DNA from: Thermoleophilia bacterium
Lineage (GTDB): Bacteria; Actinomycetota; Thermoleophilia; Gaiellales; Gaiellaceae
NCBI GenBank assembly: GCA_013362295.1
Contig: JABFWJ010000272.1
Location: 1 to 13,157 of the forward strand
Length of the DNA stretch: 13,157 nt
Reading direction: 5' to 3'
Shown: positions 5,350 through 12,954 of the stretch, one piece after another
Position numbering within the stretch: the stretch's first letter is position 1
Layout: every line of letters begins with the position of its first letter
The notes under the pieces: model-generated
Database searches by the model: none
What the model was told of the DNA's origin: nothing
What the model saw: only the letters and a program-made list of their open reading frames with translations
Position numbers and translations under genes: made by a program

Positions 5350-7503
5350 ATGCGCACGCCCGGAAAGCAGCCGTTCCTCGCCACCTTGACCCACGTGATC
5401 GTGCGGCACAAGCGCGCAGTGATCGGCGCGTGGCTGCTGCTGACGCTGTTCGGCGCGTTCGCCGCCGGGCAGGTCTCGAAGCGCTGGTTCGAGAGCTTCT
5501 CGATCCCGGGGTACTCCGCGTACGAGGCGAACCAGCGGACGCTGCACACGTTCGGTACGGGTGAGCAGGCACCGCTCGTGGCCGTCTTCCGCAGCTCGGG
5601 CGACGTGACGAAGGCCGACGGGATCAAACGGGCGATTGCAGCCGCGGCGCAGGTGAACCCGGGCTCGCGGATCTCGTCGTACTGGTCGACGGGCAGCCGC
5701 GCCTACATCTCGAAGGACGGGCACACGACGTTCGCCGAGATCTACCCGCCGGGCACCCCCGGGTTCACGTCGACGACCCACATGCCCGAGATGCGGGACA
5801 GGCTGAAGGGTGCGACGCCCGCCGGGGTGCAGGCCTGGCTGACCGGGCGCGACGCGATCTACGCCGACTCGTCGGGCGGCAGCGGCACGGGGCCGAGCGT
5901 GCTGACCGAGGCCCTGATCGGCGGTCTCGGCTCGCTCGTGATCCTGTTCTTCGTCTTCGGGACGCTGCCGGCCGTGTTGATGCCGATCGTGATCGCGGCC
6001 GCGTCGATCCTGAATACGTTCACGCTCGTCTGGGTGCTCACGTACATCACCGACGTGTCGATCATCGTGCAGTTCCTGATCGCCCTGGTCGGGCTCGGCG
6101 TGGCGATCGACTATGCGCTGCTGATGATCTTCCGCTTCCGCGACGAGCTGCGCGAGGGCGAGGACGTCGAGACCGCACTCGTGGAGACGATGACGCACGC
6201 CGGCCGGTCGGTGATCGTCTCGGGCTCGACCGTGGCCGTCGGCCTGCTCTCGATGATCATCCTGCCGCTCCCGTTCATCCGCTCGATCGGCATCGGCGGA
6301 ATGTTGATCCCTGCCGTGTCGGTGATCGCGGCGATCACGTTGCTGCCCGCACTGCTCGCGGTGCTCGGCACGCGCATCAACAGCGTGCGGCTCCTCCCGA
6401 AGCGCTTCGTCGACGCGGGCCACCCCGAGGACGGCTGGTGGGGGCGCTGGGGCGCGCTCGTGATGCGCCGGCCCGTCCCCGTCGCCGCGATCGGGATCGT
6501 GGTCGTGGGTGCGCTCGTCTACTCCGGCCTCCAGCTCAACCCGAGCGAGGCGCAGGCGAAGGACTTCCCGGGGCGCGGCGACGCGATCGACGGCCGTGGC
6601 GTCCTCGCGGACGCCGGGATCTCCGCCGGTGTCCTGAAGCCGTTCGTCGTCCTCGTCGAGGACGGCGCGAGCCGGGCGCCGATCGTGGCGAAGCTGCGGG
6701 GCACTCCCGGCGTCGCGGCAGCCGTCGCGCCGCCCTCGTGGCGCAGCGGCTCGAGCAGTCTCGTCGAGGCGTTCCCGGCGACCGACGGCGCCGCGAAGAG
6801 CGTGCGCTCGACGATCGACCGCGTGCAGGCCGAGTTGAAGGGGACGAGCGCGTCGCTCGGAGGGGTCGCCGCCGAGGACCGCGACTTCGTCGACGCCGTG
6901 TACTCGAACTTCCCCTACGTCCTCGGCTTCGTCGTGCTGCTGACGTTCGTCCTGCTCGCACGGGCGTTCCGCTCTCTCGTGCTGCCGCTGAAGGCGGTCG
7001 TGCTGAACCTGGTCTCGCTCGCGGCCGCCTACGGGATCATCGTGTTCGTCTTCCAACAGGGCCACGGCTCTGAGACGCTCTGGGGCGTGCACGCGACGCA
7101 GTCGATCATCCCGTGGATCCCGCTGATGATCTTCGCGTTCCTCTTCGGGCTGTCGATGGACTACGAGGTCTTCATGCTCACCCGCATGCGCGAGGCGTAC
7201 GACGAGAGCGGCGACACCAGGACCGCGGTCTCGCTCGGGCTCGCGCGCACCGGGAAGCTCGTCACGAGTGCGGCGCTCGTCCTGATGTTCGCGTTCTTCG
7301 TCCTCGCATCGAGCCCCGGCGTCGACATCAAGCAGTTCGGGATCGGCCTCGCCGCCGGGATCATCTTCGACGCGACCGTGATCAGGGCCCTGCTCGTGCC
7401 CGCCCTGATGCGCCTGCTCGGCCGCTGGAACTGGTGGCTGCCGAGAGCCGCCGCCCGCGCGCTCCTCGTCCGCCGCCGCGAGCCTGCCCTGGAATCCGCA
7501 TGA
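5350..7503 (+). CDS. MMPL-family RND transporter
   Basis: A large inner-membrane exporter, 717 residues from ATG 5350, of the type that moves lipids, pigments or drugs using the proton gradient. It has the usual two-fold repeat. Each half carries one membrane helix, an extracytoplasmic domain and a cluster of helices. The proton-relay Asp-Tyr pairs are present in both halves: D254-Y255 in VAIDYALLM and D604-Y605 in SMDYEVFML, matching the pairs known in MmpL3. Helix 1 starts about 24 residues in (RAVIGAWLLLTLFGAF), the normal spacing; starting at ATG 5284 would add a non-hydrophobic 22-residue leader unlike the family. No TetR regulator or lipid-biosynthesis gene is adjacent, so the cargo is unknown. 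The BNR-repeat gene follows after 22 nt and is probably co-transcribed. Nothing looks broken or truncated. Confidence 0.92.
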   Translation: MRTPGKQPFLATLTHVIVRHKRAVIGAWLLLTLFGAFAAGQVSKRWFESFSIPGYSAYEANQRTLHTFGTGEQAPLVAVFRSSGDVTKADGIKRAIAAAAQVNPGSRISSYWSTGSRAYISKDGHTTFAEIYPPGTPGFTSTTHMPEMRDRLKGATPAGVQAWLTGRDAIYADSSGGSGTGPSVLTEALIGGLGSLVILFFVFGTLPAVLMPIVIAAASILNTFTLVWVLTYITDVSIIVQFLIALVGLGVAIDYALLMIFRFRDELREGEDVETALVETMTHAGRSVIVSGSTVAVGLLSMIILPLPFIRSIGIGGMLIPAVSVIAAITLLPALLAVLGTRINSVRLLPKRFVDAGHPEDGWWGRWGALVMRRPVPVAAIGIVVVGALVYSGLQLNPSEAQAKDFPGRGDAIDGRGVLADAGISAGVLKPFVVLVEDGASRAPIVAKLRGTPGVAAAVAPPSWRSGSSSLVEAFPATDGAAKSVRSTIDRVQAELKGTSASLGGVAAEDRDFVDAVYSNFPYVLGFVVLLTFVLLARAFRSLVLPLKAVVLNLVSLAAAYGIIVFVFQQGHGSETLWGVHATQSIIPWIPLMIFAFLFGLSMDYEVFMLTRMREAYDESGDTRTAVSLGLARTGKLVTSAALVLMFAFFVLASSPGVDIKQFGIGLAAGIIFDATVIRALLVPALMRLLGRWNWWLPRAAARALLVRRREPALESA

Positions 7504-7512
7504 TCACGAACC

Positions 7513-7517
7513 GGAGG
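7513..7517 (+). promoter_or_regulatory. Ribosome binding site of the BNR-repeat gene
   Basis: A ggagg motif 8 nt before ATG 7526. Its last base is the first base of an in-frame GTG at 7517, which therefore cannot be the start served by this site. Confidence 0.7.
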
Positions 7518-7525
7518 TGCAACTG

Positions 7526-8608
7526 ATGGCGCAGACCATCCTGCTCGTCGGAACCCGCAAGGGTTGCTTCGTCCTCGAGAGCGACGCGGACCGCCGTGAC
7601 TGGAACGTGCGCGGCCCCTACTGCGAAGCCTGGCCGATCTACCACGCCGTGTACGACGCCGACGCCGGAGACATCTACGCCGCCGCGGCGAGCGAGTGGC
7701 ACGGCGCCGGGGTCTGGCGGAGCAGCGACCTCGGCGAGAGCTGGGAGATGTCGAGCGAAGGCCTCGGCTCCGGCGACGGCGACGGCGCGCCGAAGCTGTC
7801 GAAGATCTCGGGGCTGACCGCCGCACACGGGCGCCTGTTCGCCGGCGTCGAGACACCCGGCATCTTCGAGAGCCGCGACCGCGGCGCGACGTTCTCGCTC
7901 CTCTCGACGCTCGAGGGCCAGCCCGGCCGGGAAGGCTGGAACGACCCGGCCAACCAGCCGCCCGGGCATCTCGGGGTGCCGGCGATCCTGCCGCACCCGG
8001 AGGACGCCGCGCATTACTGGGCCGTCGTCCAGGGCATCGGGATCTTCGAAACCACCGACGACGGCTCGTCGTGGACGCCGCGAAACCGTGGGCTACGCGC
8101 CGACTGGCCGCTCGAGAACCCCGAGGTCGGCTACTGCGTGCACAAGCTCGTCATGTCCCCCGTCGACCGCGAGCGCCTCTATCAGCAGAACCACGTCGGC
8201 ATGCACCGCAGCGACGACGGCGGACAGACCTGGACGGAGATCACCGACGGCCTGCCGACCGAGTTCGGCTTCGCCGCCGCCGCGCATCCGCACGACCGCG
8301 ACACCTTCTACGTCGTCCCGCTCGACCCCGGCCATGGCCGCACGATGCCGGACGGCAAGGCCGCGGTCTGGCGCACGCGCGATGCCGGCTCGAGCTGGGA
8401 GCGGCTCGACCGCGGGCTGCCGCAGCAGGACGCGCACCTCGGCGTGCTGCGGGAGGGAATGGCGATCGATGCGTACGACTCGCCGGGTCTCTACTTCGGA
8501 ACCAGCACCGGCCAGGTGTTCGCAAGCGCCGACGAAGGCGACAGCTGGAACGAGATCGCGAGCTACCTGCCCGCGATCTCGTCGGTCGAAGTGGCGGTCG
8601 TCGACTAG
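7526..8608 (+). CDS. BNR / Asp-box repeat beta-propeller protein, function unknown
   Basis: A 360-residue protein with six Asp-box repeats of the form (S/T)xDxGx(S/T)(W/F): SSDLGESW, SRDRGATF, TTDDGSSW, SDDGGQTW, TRDAGSSW and SADEGDSW. They are spaced to build a six- or seven-bladed beta-propeller as in sialidase and VPS10-type proteins. Database entries of this type are often labelled exo-alpha-sialidase or glycosyl hydrolase. I do not see the sialidase Arg triad with its FRIP motif, so no enzymatic activity is claimed. There is no signal peptide: the protein starts AQTILLVGTRKGCFVL, directly with the first strand, so it is cytoplasmic. Its TAG shares one base with the GTG of the MoaD/ThiS-like gene, so the two are translationally coupled and probably act together. 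MMPL lies 22 nt upstream. Confidence 0.85.
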   Translation: MAQTILLVGTRKGCFVLESDADRRDWNVRGPYCEAWPIYHAVYDADAGDIYAAAASEWHGAGVWRSSDLGESWEMSSEGLGSGDGDGAPKLSKISGLTAAHGRLFAGVETPGIFESRDRGATFSLLSTLEGQPGREGWNDPANQPPGHLGVPAILPHPEDAAHYWAVVQGIGIFETTDDGSSWTPRNRGLRADWPLENPEVGYCVHKLVMSPVDRERLYQQNHVGMHRSDDGGQTWTEITDGLPTEFGFAAAAHPHDRDTFYVVPLDPGHGRTMPDGKAAVWRTRDAGSSWERLDRGLPQQDAHLGVLREGMAIDAYDSPGLYFGTSTGQVFASADEGDSWNEIASYLPAISSVEVAVVD

Positions 8609-8871
8609 TGGCCGAGCTCCACCTCCCGGCGACAGTGCTGCCGCTCTTCCCCGGCCTCCCGCGTCAGCTCGAGGTCGAGGCTGCGACGGTCGACGAGGCG
8701 CTCGACCGTCTCGACGAGCAGTGGCCCGGCTTCCGCGACCGGATCTGCGAGCGGCGGACGGTGCTGCGTCCGCACATCAACGTGTACGTCGACCGCGAGC
8801 GCGCCGCGCTCGACACCGCACTCGCGGCGCGCTCGCGGGTCGACGTGGTCGCAGCGATCAGCGGCGGCTGA
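8608..8871 (+). CDS. MoaD/ThiS-family ubiquitin-fold small protein with Gly-Gly terminus
   Basis: An 87-residue protein starting at GTG 8608, inside the TAGTG where the BNR gene stops. The pattern fits the beta-grasp sulfur-carrier family: an early strand (AELHLPATV), a helix (TVDEALDRLDEQWPGF), a strand with HINVYVDRE at 56-64 and a terminal VDVVAAISGG. In MoaD and ThiS the C-terminal Gly-Gly is adenylated by an E1-like enzyme and thiocarboxylated. No MoeB/ThiF, MoaE, ThiG or JAMM protease gene is in the window, so any activating enzyme must be encoded elsewhere. The direct coupling to the BNR-propeller gene, rather than to molybdopterin or thiamine genes, argues against a housekeeping MoaD or ThiS. 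The true function is unknown. A GC-rich hairpin follows 8 nt after the stop. Confidence 0.85.
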   Translation: MAELHLPATVLPLFPGLPRQLEVEAATVDEALDRLDEQWPGFRDRICERRTVLRPHINVYVDRERAALDTALAARSRVDVVAAISGG

Positions 8872-8879
8872 GCGTCTGG

Positions 8880-8903
8880 GGGGCCGGCCCGCCGGCCGGC
8901 CCC
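8880..8903 (+). terminator. GC hairpin, probable terminator after the MoaD/ThiS-like gene
   Basis: A perfect 10-bp stem, ggggccggcc (8880-8889) with ggccggcccc (8894-8903), around the 4-base loop cgcc. It begins 8 nt after the TGA at 8871. No T-run follows, but U-less hairpins after stops are common in actinobacteria. It separates the MMPL-BNR-MoaD unit from the GH15 gene. Confidence 0.6.
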
Positions 8904-8951
8904 TACGTCGTCGTTACGGCGATCGGCGCAGTTCGTCATCATCCAGAGCCC

Positions 8952-10901
8952 ATGAGCGCCTGGCCAGCCAACGTGACGACGGCGAGCCCGTTCGCGGCGA
9001 TCGCCGACAACGGCTTTCTCTCCGACTGTGAGACCTGCGCGCTCGTCGCGCCGAACGGCGCCGTCGAGTGGCTGTGCCTGCCGCGGTTCGACTCGCCGAG
9101 CGTCTTCGGAGCGATCCTGGACCGGGACGCCGGCCTCTTCCGGCTCGGCCCGGACAGCGTGAACGTCCCGGCGTCGCGGCGCTATCTCCCGGGGACGATG
9201 GTGCTCGAGACGAGTTGGGGCACGCGCGGCGGCTGGATCATCGTGCGCGACGTCCTGCTGATCGGCCCGTGGCACCACGAGGACGAGCGGTCGCACTCGC
9301 ATCGCCGCTCCCCGACCGACTACGACGCCGATCACGCCCTGCTCCGCCTCATCCGATGCGTGAACGGCGAGGTGCAGGTAAACCTCGACTGCGAGCCGAA
9401 GTTCGACTACGGCCGCTATGCGGCGCGGTGGGACTACGACGGCCCCGGCTACCACTGCGCCGTAGCAAGCGTCGACGAGAGCGAGATCGCGCTCCGCCTG
9501 GCGACCGACATGCGGATCGGCTTCGAGGGAGGGCGGGCATGCGCGCGGACGCTGATGAAGGAGGGCGACACGCTCTTCGCCGCCCTGACGTGGTCGGAGC
9601 ACCCCGGCCCCCGGACCTACGACGATGCCTACAAGCGGCTCGTGTGGACGGCGCATCACTGGCAGCACTGGCTCGACCACGCCGACTTTCCCGATCATCC
9701 GTGGCGCGCGCATCTGCAGCGGAGCGCATTGACGCTGAAGGGGCTCTCCTATGCGCCCACCGGCGCGCTCGTCGCGGCGGCGACGACGTCGCTGCCCGAA
9801 TCGGTCGGGGGCGAGCGCAACTGGGACTACCGCTACACGTGGATCCGCGACTCGACGTTCATGCTCTGGGGGCTCTACAGCCTCGGCTTCGAATGGGAGG
9901 CGAACGACTACTTCTACTTCCTCGCCGATCTCGCGGAGGCCGAGCAGGGCAACCTCCAGATCATGTACGGCGTCGGCGGCGAGGCCGAGTTGCCCGAGCG
10001 CACGCTCGACCACCTCACCGGCTACGAAGGCTCGCGTCCCGTGCGCGTCGGGAACAACGCGTACCGCCAGGACCAGCACGATGTGTGGGGCGCGATGCTC
10101 GACTCGTTCTATCTGCACACGAAGTCGCGCGACCAGCTCCCCGACCGGATCTGGCCGATCCTGGTCAAGCAGGTCGAGACGGCCCTCGAGCACTGGGAGG
10201 AGCCCGACTACGGGATCTGGGAGGTGCGCGGCGAGCCGAAGCACTTCACGTCCTCGAAGGTGATGTGCTGGGTGGCCGCCGATCGCGGTGCGCGCCTCGC
10301 CGAGATCCGCGGGGACATGGAGTACGCCGCACGCTGGCAGTCGGCGGCGGACGCGATCAAGGCCGACGTCTGCGCACACGCGGTCGACGAGCGCGGCGTG
10401 TTCTGCCAGCACTACGACACGACGGCGCTCGACGCCTCCGTGCTCCTGCTGCCGCTCGTGCGCTTCCTGCCGGCGAACGATCCGCGCATCCGGAGCACCG
10501 TCTTCGCGATCGCCGACGAGCTCAGCGAAGAAGGGCTGGTGCTGCGCTACCGGCCGGCGGAGACCGACGACGGCCTCGGCGGCGGCGAGGGCTCCTTCAC
10601 CATCTGCTCCTTCTGGCTCGTGTCGGCGCTCGTGGAGATCGGCGAGCTTTCCCGCGCTCACGATCTCTGCGAGAAGCTCCTCTCCTACGCGAGCCCCCTG
10701 AACCTGTACGCCGAGGAGATCGACCCGAAGAGCGGACGCCACCTCGGGAACTTCCCGCAGGCTTTCACTCACCTCGCACTGATCAATGCGGTCATGCACG
10801 TGATCCACGCCGAGCAGTCGCCCCGCATCGGCGACCTGCCGCTTGGTCACGAAGCACTCGGCGAGACCGAGCGCGGGTTTCGCGAGCCGCTTTCCGATTG
10901 A
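8952..10901 (+). CDS. Glycoside hydrolase family 15 (glucoamylase / trehalase type)
   Basis: A 649-residue inverting alpha-glucosidase that releases glucose from alpha-glucans or trehalose. The N-terminal beta-sandwich domain opens with the family signature NGFLSDCETCALVAPNGAVEWLCLPRFDSPSVF (read in pieces at about 19-51). The (alpha/alpha)6 barrel carries RNWDYRYTWIRDS, YGIWEVRGEPKHF with probable general acid E424, and NLYAEEIDP followed by GNFPQAFTH with probable general base E588. Length and motifs match the cytoplasmic actinobacterial type rather than the secreted, starch-binding fungal type. No signal peptide or carbohydrate-binding module is seen. ATG 8952 has no clear Shine-Dalgarno; it is chosen because the conserved N-terminal motif begins soon after it. 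Trehalose versus maltodextrin cannot be decided. It is followed after 33 nt by the SBP56-type gene. Confidence 0.92.
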   Translation: MSAWPANVTTASPFAAIADNGFLSDCETCALVAPNGAVEWLCLPRFDSPSVFGAILDRDAGLFRLGPDSVNVPASRRYLPGTMVLETSWGTRGGWIIVRDVLLIGPWHHEDERSHSHRRSPTDYDADHALLRLIRCVNGEVQVNLDCEPKFDYGRYAARWDYDGPGYHCAVASVDESEIALRLATDMRIGFEGGRACARTLMKEGDTLFAALTWSEHPGPRTYDDAYKRLVWTAHHWQHWLDHADFPDHPWRAHLQRSALTLKGLSYAPTGALVAAATTSLPESVGGERNWDYRYTWIRDSTFMLWGLYSLGFEWEANDYFYFLADLAEAEQGNLQIMYGVGGEAELPERTLDHLTGYEGSRPVRVGNNAYRQDQHDVWGAMLDSFYLHTKSRDQLPDRIWPILVKQVETALEHWEEPDYGIWEVRGEPKHFTSSKVMCWVAADRGARLAEIRGDMEYAARWQSAADAIKADVCAHAVDERGVFCQHYDTTALDASVLLLPLVRFLPANDPRIRSTVFAIADELSEEGLVLRYRPAETDDGLGGGEGSFTICSFWLVSALVEIGELSRAHDLCEKLLSYASPLNLYAEEIDPKSGRHLGNFPQAFTHLALINAVMHVIHAEQSPRIGDLPLGHEALGETERGFREPLSD

Positions 10902-10925
10902 TAGTTTCGACATCTCTCGAGCAAT

Positions 10926-10930
10926 GGAGG
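10926..10930 (+). promoter_or_regulatory. Ribosome binding site of the SBP56-family gene
   Basis: A ggagg motif 4 nt before ATG 10935, within the 33-nt gap after the GH15 stop. It gives this gene its own efficient initiation. Confidence 0.7.
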
Positions 10931-10934
10931 TGTC

Positions 10935-12329
10935 ATGGCCCGCTGGACCCCCGACCCGAGCTTCTACCCGTCACCGAAGATGGCGATGGAGGCGCCCGAG
11001 GAGACGCTCGCGTACGTCGCGCTGCTCGAACCGGATCAGACCTCGCGTCCGGACGCACTCGGCGTGCTCGACCTCGAGCGCGGGTCCGATACCTACGGCC
11101 AGATCATCTCCACGGTCGAGATGGCCGCGCCGGGCGACGAGCTGCACCACTTCGGCTGGAACGCCTGCAGCGCGGCGCTCTGCCCGACGGCGCCGCGTCC
11201 GCACGTCGAGCGCCGCTACCTCGTCGTCCCGGGACTCGCGTCGTCGCGCACCTACGTGATCGACACGAAGGACGATCCGCGAGCGCCGAAGATCGCGAAG
11301 ACGATCGAGCCCGACGAGCTGATCGCCAAGACCGGCTATTCCCGTCCGCACACCTCGCATTGCGGGCCCGACGCGATCTACATGAGCGGCCTCGGCGGCG
11401 CGAACGGCGCCGACGAGGCGGGTGGCATCTTCCGTGTCGACTGCGAGACCTTCGAGCCGCTCGGGCCGTGGGAGTCGGAGCAGGGACAGCAGCGCTACCA
11501 GTACGACTTCTGGTGGCACTTGAACAAGGACACGCTCGTCGCCAGCGAGTGGGCGACCCCCTCGATGTTCGAGAACGGTGTCGTGCCCGAGAAGCTGCTC
11601 GCGGGCGAGTACGGCCACGCGATGCACATCTGGGACCTCCGGAGCGGCAAGCATCTGAAGACGCTCGACGTCGGCGCGGAGCAGCAGATGGTGCTCGAGC
11701 TGCGCCCGGCGCACGACCCGAGCCGCGAATGGGGGTTCGTCGGCGTCGTCGTCTCGACCGCCGACCTCTCCGCCTCGGTCTGGCACTGGTATCGCGAGAA
11801 CGGCGAGTGGCAGATCCGCAAGGCGATCACGATCCCGGCCGAGCCGGCCGATCCGGAGCTGCTCCCGCCGCTCCTGCAGGGATTCGGCGCCGTGCCGCCG
11901 CTCGTCACCGACATCAACCTTTCGCTCGACGACCGGTTCCTCTACATCTCGTGCTGGGGCACCGGCGACTTCTTCCAGTACGACGTCAGCGACCCGTTCG
12001 ACGCCAAGCTGACCGGCAAGGTGCGGCTGGGCGGCATCGTCTCGCGCGAAGCGCATCCCGCGTCCGGCCCGTTGAAGGGCGGCCCGCAGATGGTCGAGGT
12101 CAGCCGCGACGGCCGCCGCGTGTACGTCTCGAACTCGCTCTATTCGAGCTGGGACCGGCAGTTCTATCCGGCGGGACTCGACGGCTGGATCGCGAAGCTC
12201 GACGTCGGCGCGGACGGCGGGCTGGCGCTCGATGCCGAGTTCCTGACGACGGAGTTCGACGGCCGCCTGCCGCACCAGATCAGACTCGAGGGCGGCGACG
12301 CGTCGTCCGACTCGTACTGCTTCAGCTGA
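10935..12329 (+). CDS. Selenium-binding protein 1 / methanethiol oxidase family (SBP56)
   Basis: Family members (human SELENBP1, bacterial MtoX) are copper-dependent oxidases that convert methanethiol to formaldehyde, hydrogen sulfide and hydrogen peroxide. The 464-residue product is collinear with SELENBP1: HHFGWNAC at 71-78 (human HHSGWNTC, the selenium-binding Cys), SSRTYVIDT, RPHTSHC at 137-143, YDFWWHL, SEWATPSMF, YGHAMHIWD at 226-234, LSLDDRFLYISCWGTGD, KGGPQMVEVS, SLYSSWDRQFYP and a C-terminus of GGDASSDSYCFS. C78 and the His residues H71, H72, H139, H142, H228 and H231 are kept. Bacterial MtoX is exported and sits with a SCO1-type copper chaperone and MauG; here there is no signal peptide and neither gene is adjacent. 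A cytoplasmic thiol or selenium role is therefore possible. The next gene starts one base after its TGA. Confidence 0.93.
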   Translation: MARWTPDPSFYPSPKMAMEAPEETLAYVALLEPDQTSRPDALGVLDLERGSDTYGQIISTVEMAAPGDELHHFGWNACSAALCPTAPRPHVERRYLVVPGLASSRTYVIDTKDDPRAPKIAKTIEPDELIAKTGYSRPHTSHCGPDAIYMSGLGGANGADEAGGIFRVDCETFEPLGPWESEQGQQRYQYDFWWHLNKDTLVASEWATPSMFENGVVPEKLLAGEYGHAMHIWDLRSGKHLKTLDVGAEQQMVLELRPAHDPSREWGFVGVVVSTADLSASVWHWYRENGEWQIRKAITIPAEPADPELLPPLLQGFGAVPPLVTDINLSLDDRFLYISCWGTGDFFQYDVSDPFDAKLTGKVRLGGIVSREAHPASGPLKGGPQMVEVSRDGRRVYVSNSLYSSWDRQFYPAGLDGWIAKLDVGADGGLALDAEFLTTEFDGRLPHQIRLEGGDASSDSYCFS

Positions 12330-12330
12330 C

Positions 12331-12954
12331 GTGAGCAACTGGGACGCCGGCGCCACGCTCCTCCTCGGCGCGTTTCACGGCCTGAATCCCGCCATGGGCT
12401 GGCTGTTCGCGGTCGCGATCGGCTTCCAGGCGCAGGCGAGACGCGCCGTCGTCGGCGCGCTCGGTCCCATCGCCGTCGGCCACCTGGCGTCGATGGCGTT
12501 CACCGTACTCGTCGTCGAGGAGCTGCGTGTCCTCTCCTCCGAGGCGACGATCAGGATCGCGGGTGCCCTTGCGCTCGCAGCGTTCGCCTCGTGGCGTATC
12601 GCTTCGTCGCATCGGCATCCGCGCTGGGTCGGGATGTGCCTGCGCCGGCGCGAGCTCGCGTTGTGGTCGTTCCTGATGTCGACGGCGCACGGCGCGGGGC
12701 TGATGCTGATCCCGGTCGTCGTAGGCCTCCACGTGAACGCTCACGATCACATGCTGATGCCGTCGTCGCTCGGGCCGGTGACCGCCGTCCTGCTTGTCCA
12801 CACGGTCGCGATGGTCGCGGTCGCCGGCGCGATCGCCGTCGCCGTCTACGAATTCCTCGGCGTCGGCGTGCTGCGCCGGGGCTGGATCAACCTCGACCGT
12901 GTGTGGGCGTACGCGCTCGGGGCGGGCGCCGCGGCGACGCTGCTGATCGCGTAG
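12331..12954 (+). CDS. Six-helix membrane protein with intramembrane His motifs, function unknown
   Basis: A 207-residue protein starting at GTG 12331, one base after the SBP56-family TGA, with no Shine-Dalgarno of its own, so translation is probably coupled. Hydrophobic segments lie at about 8-32, 38-64, 74-91, 108-134, 148-178 and 190-207. Polar residues sit inside them in a pattern typical of metal transporters: GAFHGLNPAMGW (13-24) in helix 1, H51 in VGHLAS in helix 2, and STAHGAGLMLIP (117-128) in helix 4. The loop after it, GLHVNAHDHM (132-141), is also His-rich. HGLNP loosely recalls the HxxxPDH motif of NicO/UreH-like nickel carriers, but I cannot assign it to that family. Given the neighbouring copper enzyme, a metal-supply role is a guess. 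Its last 68 bases overlap the convergent LacI-type gene. Confidence 0.8.
   Translation: MSNWDAGATLLLGAFHGLNPAMGWLFAVAIGFQAQARRAVVGALGPIAVGHLASMAFTVLVVEELRVLSSEATIRIAGALALAAFASWRIASSHRHPRWVGMCLRRRELALWSFLMSTAHGAGLMLIPVVVGLHVNAHDHMLMPSSLGPVTAVLLVHTVAMVAVAGAIAVAVYEFLGVGVLRRGWINLDRVWAYALGAGAAATLLIA

Noticed and set aside
5308..7092. A 594-residue minus-strand open frame opposite the MMPL gene
   Set aside because: It is rich in Asp, Arg, His and Glu with no hydrophobic core or known motif, typical of the antisense of a GC-rich membrane-protein gene.
7526..8608. Sialidase activity for the BNR-repeat protein
   Set aside because: Asp-boxes are structural only. I could not find the FRIP motif, the Arg triad or a signal peptide expected of a sialidase.
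8664..10913. A 749-residue minus-strand open frame opposite GH15
   Set aside because: No domain or plausible start is seen, and the plus strand is fully explained by GH15 with both catalytic Glu residues.
10898..10926. Possible promoter for the SBP56-type gene, with ttgata at 10898-10903
   Set aside because: The hexamer 17 nt downstream (gcaatg) does not resemble a -10 element, and the ttgata overlaps the GH15 stop codon.
9068..12334. A 1088-residue plus-strand open frame across the GH15 and SBP56 genes
   Set aside because: It is Arg/Ala/Pro-rich with no domain and lies in an alternative frame of two well-supported genes. Such long open frames are expected at this GC content.
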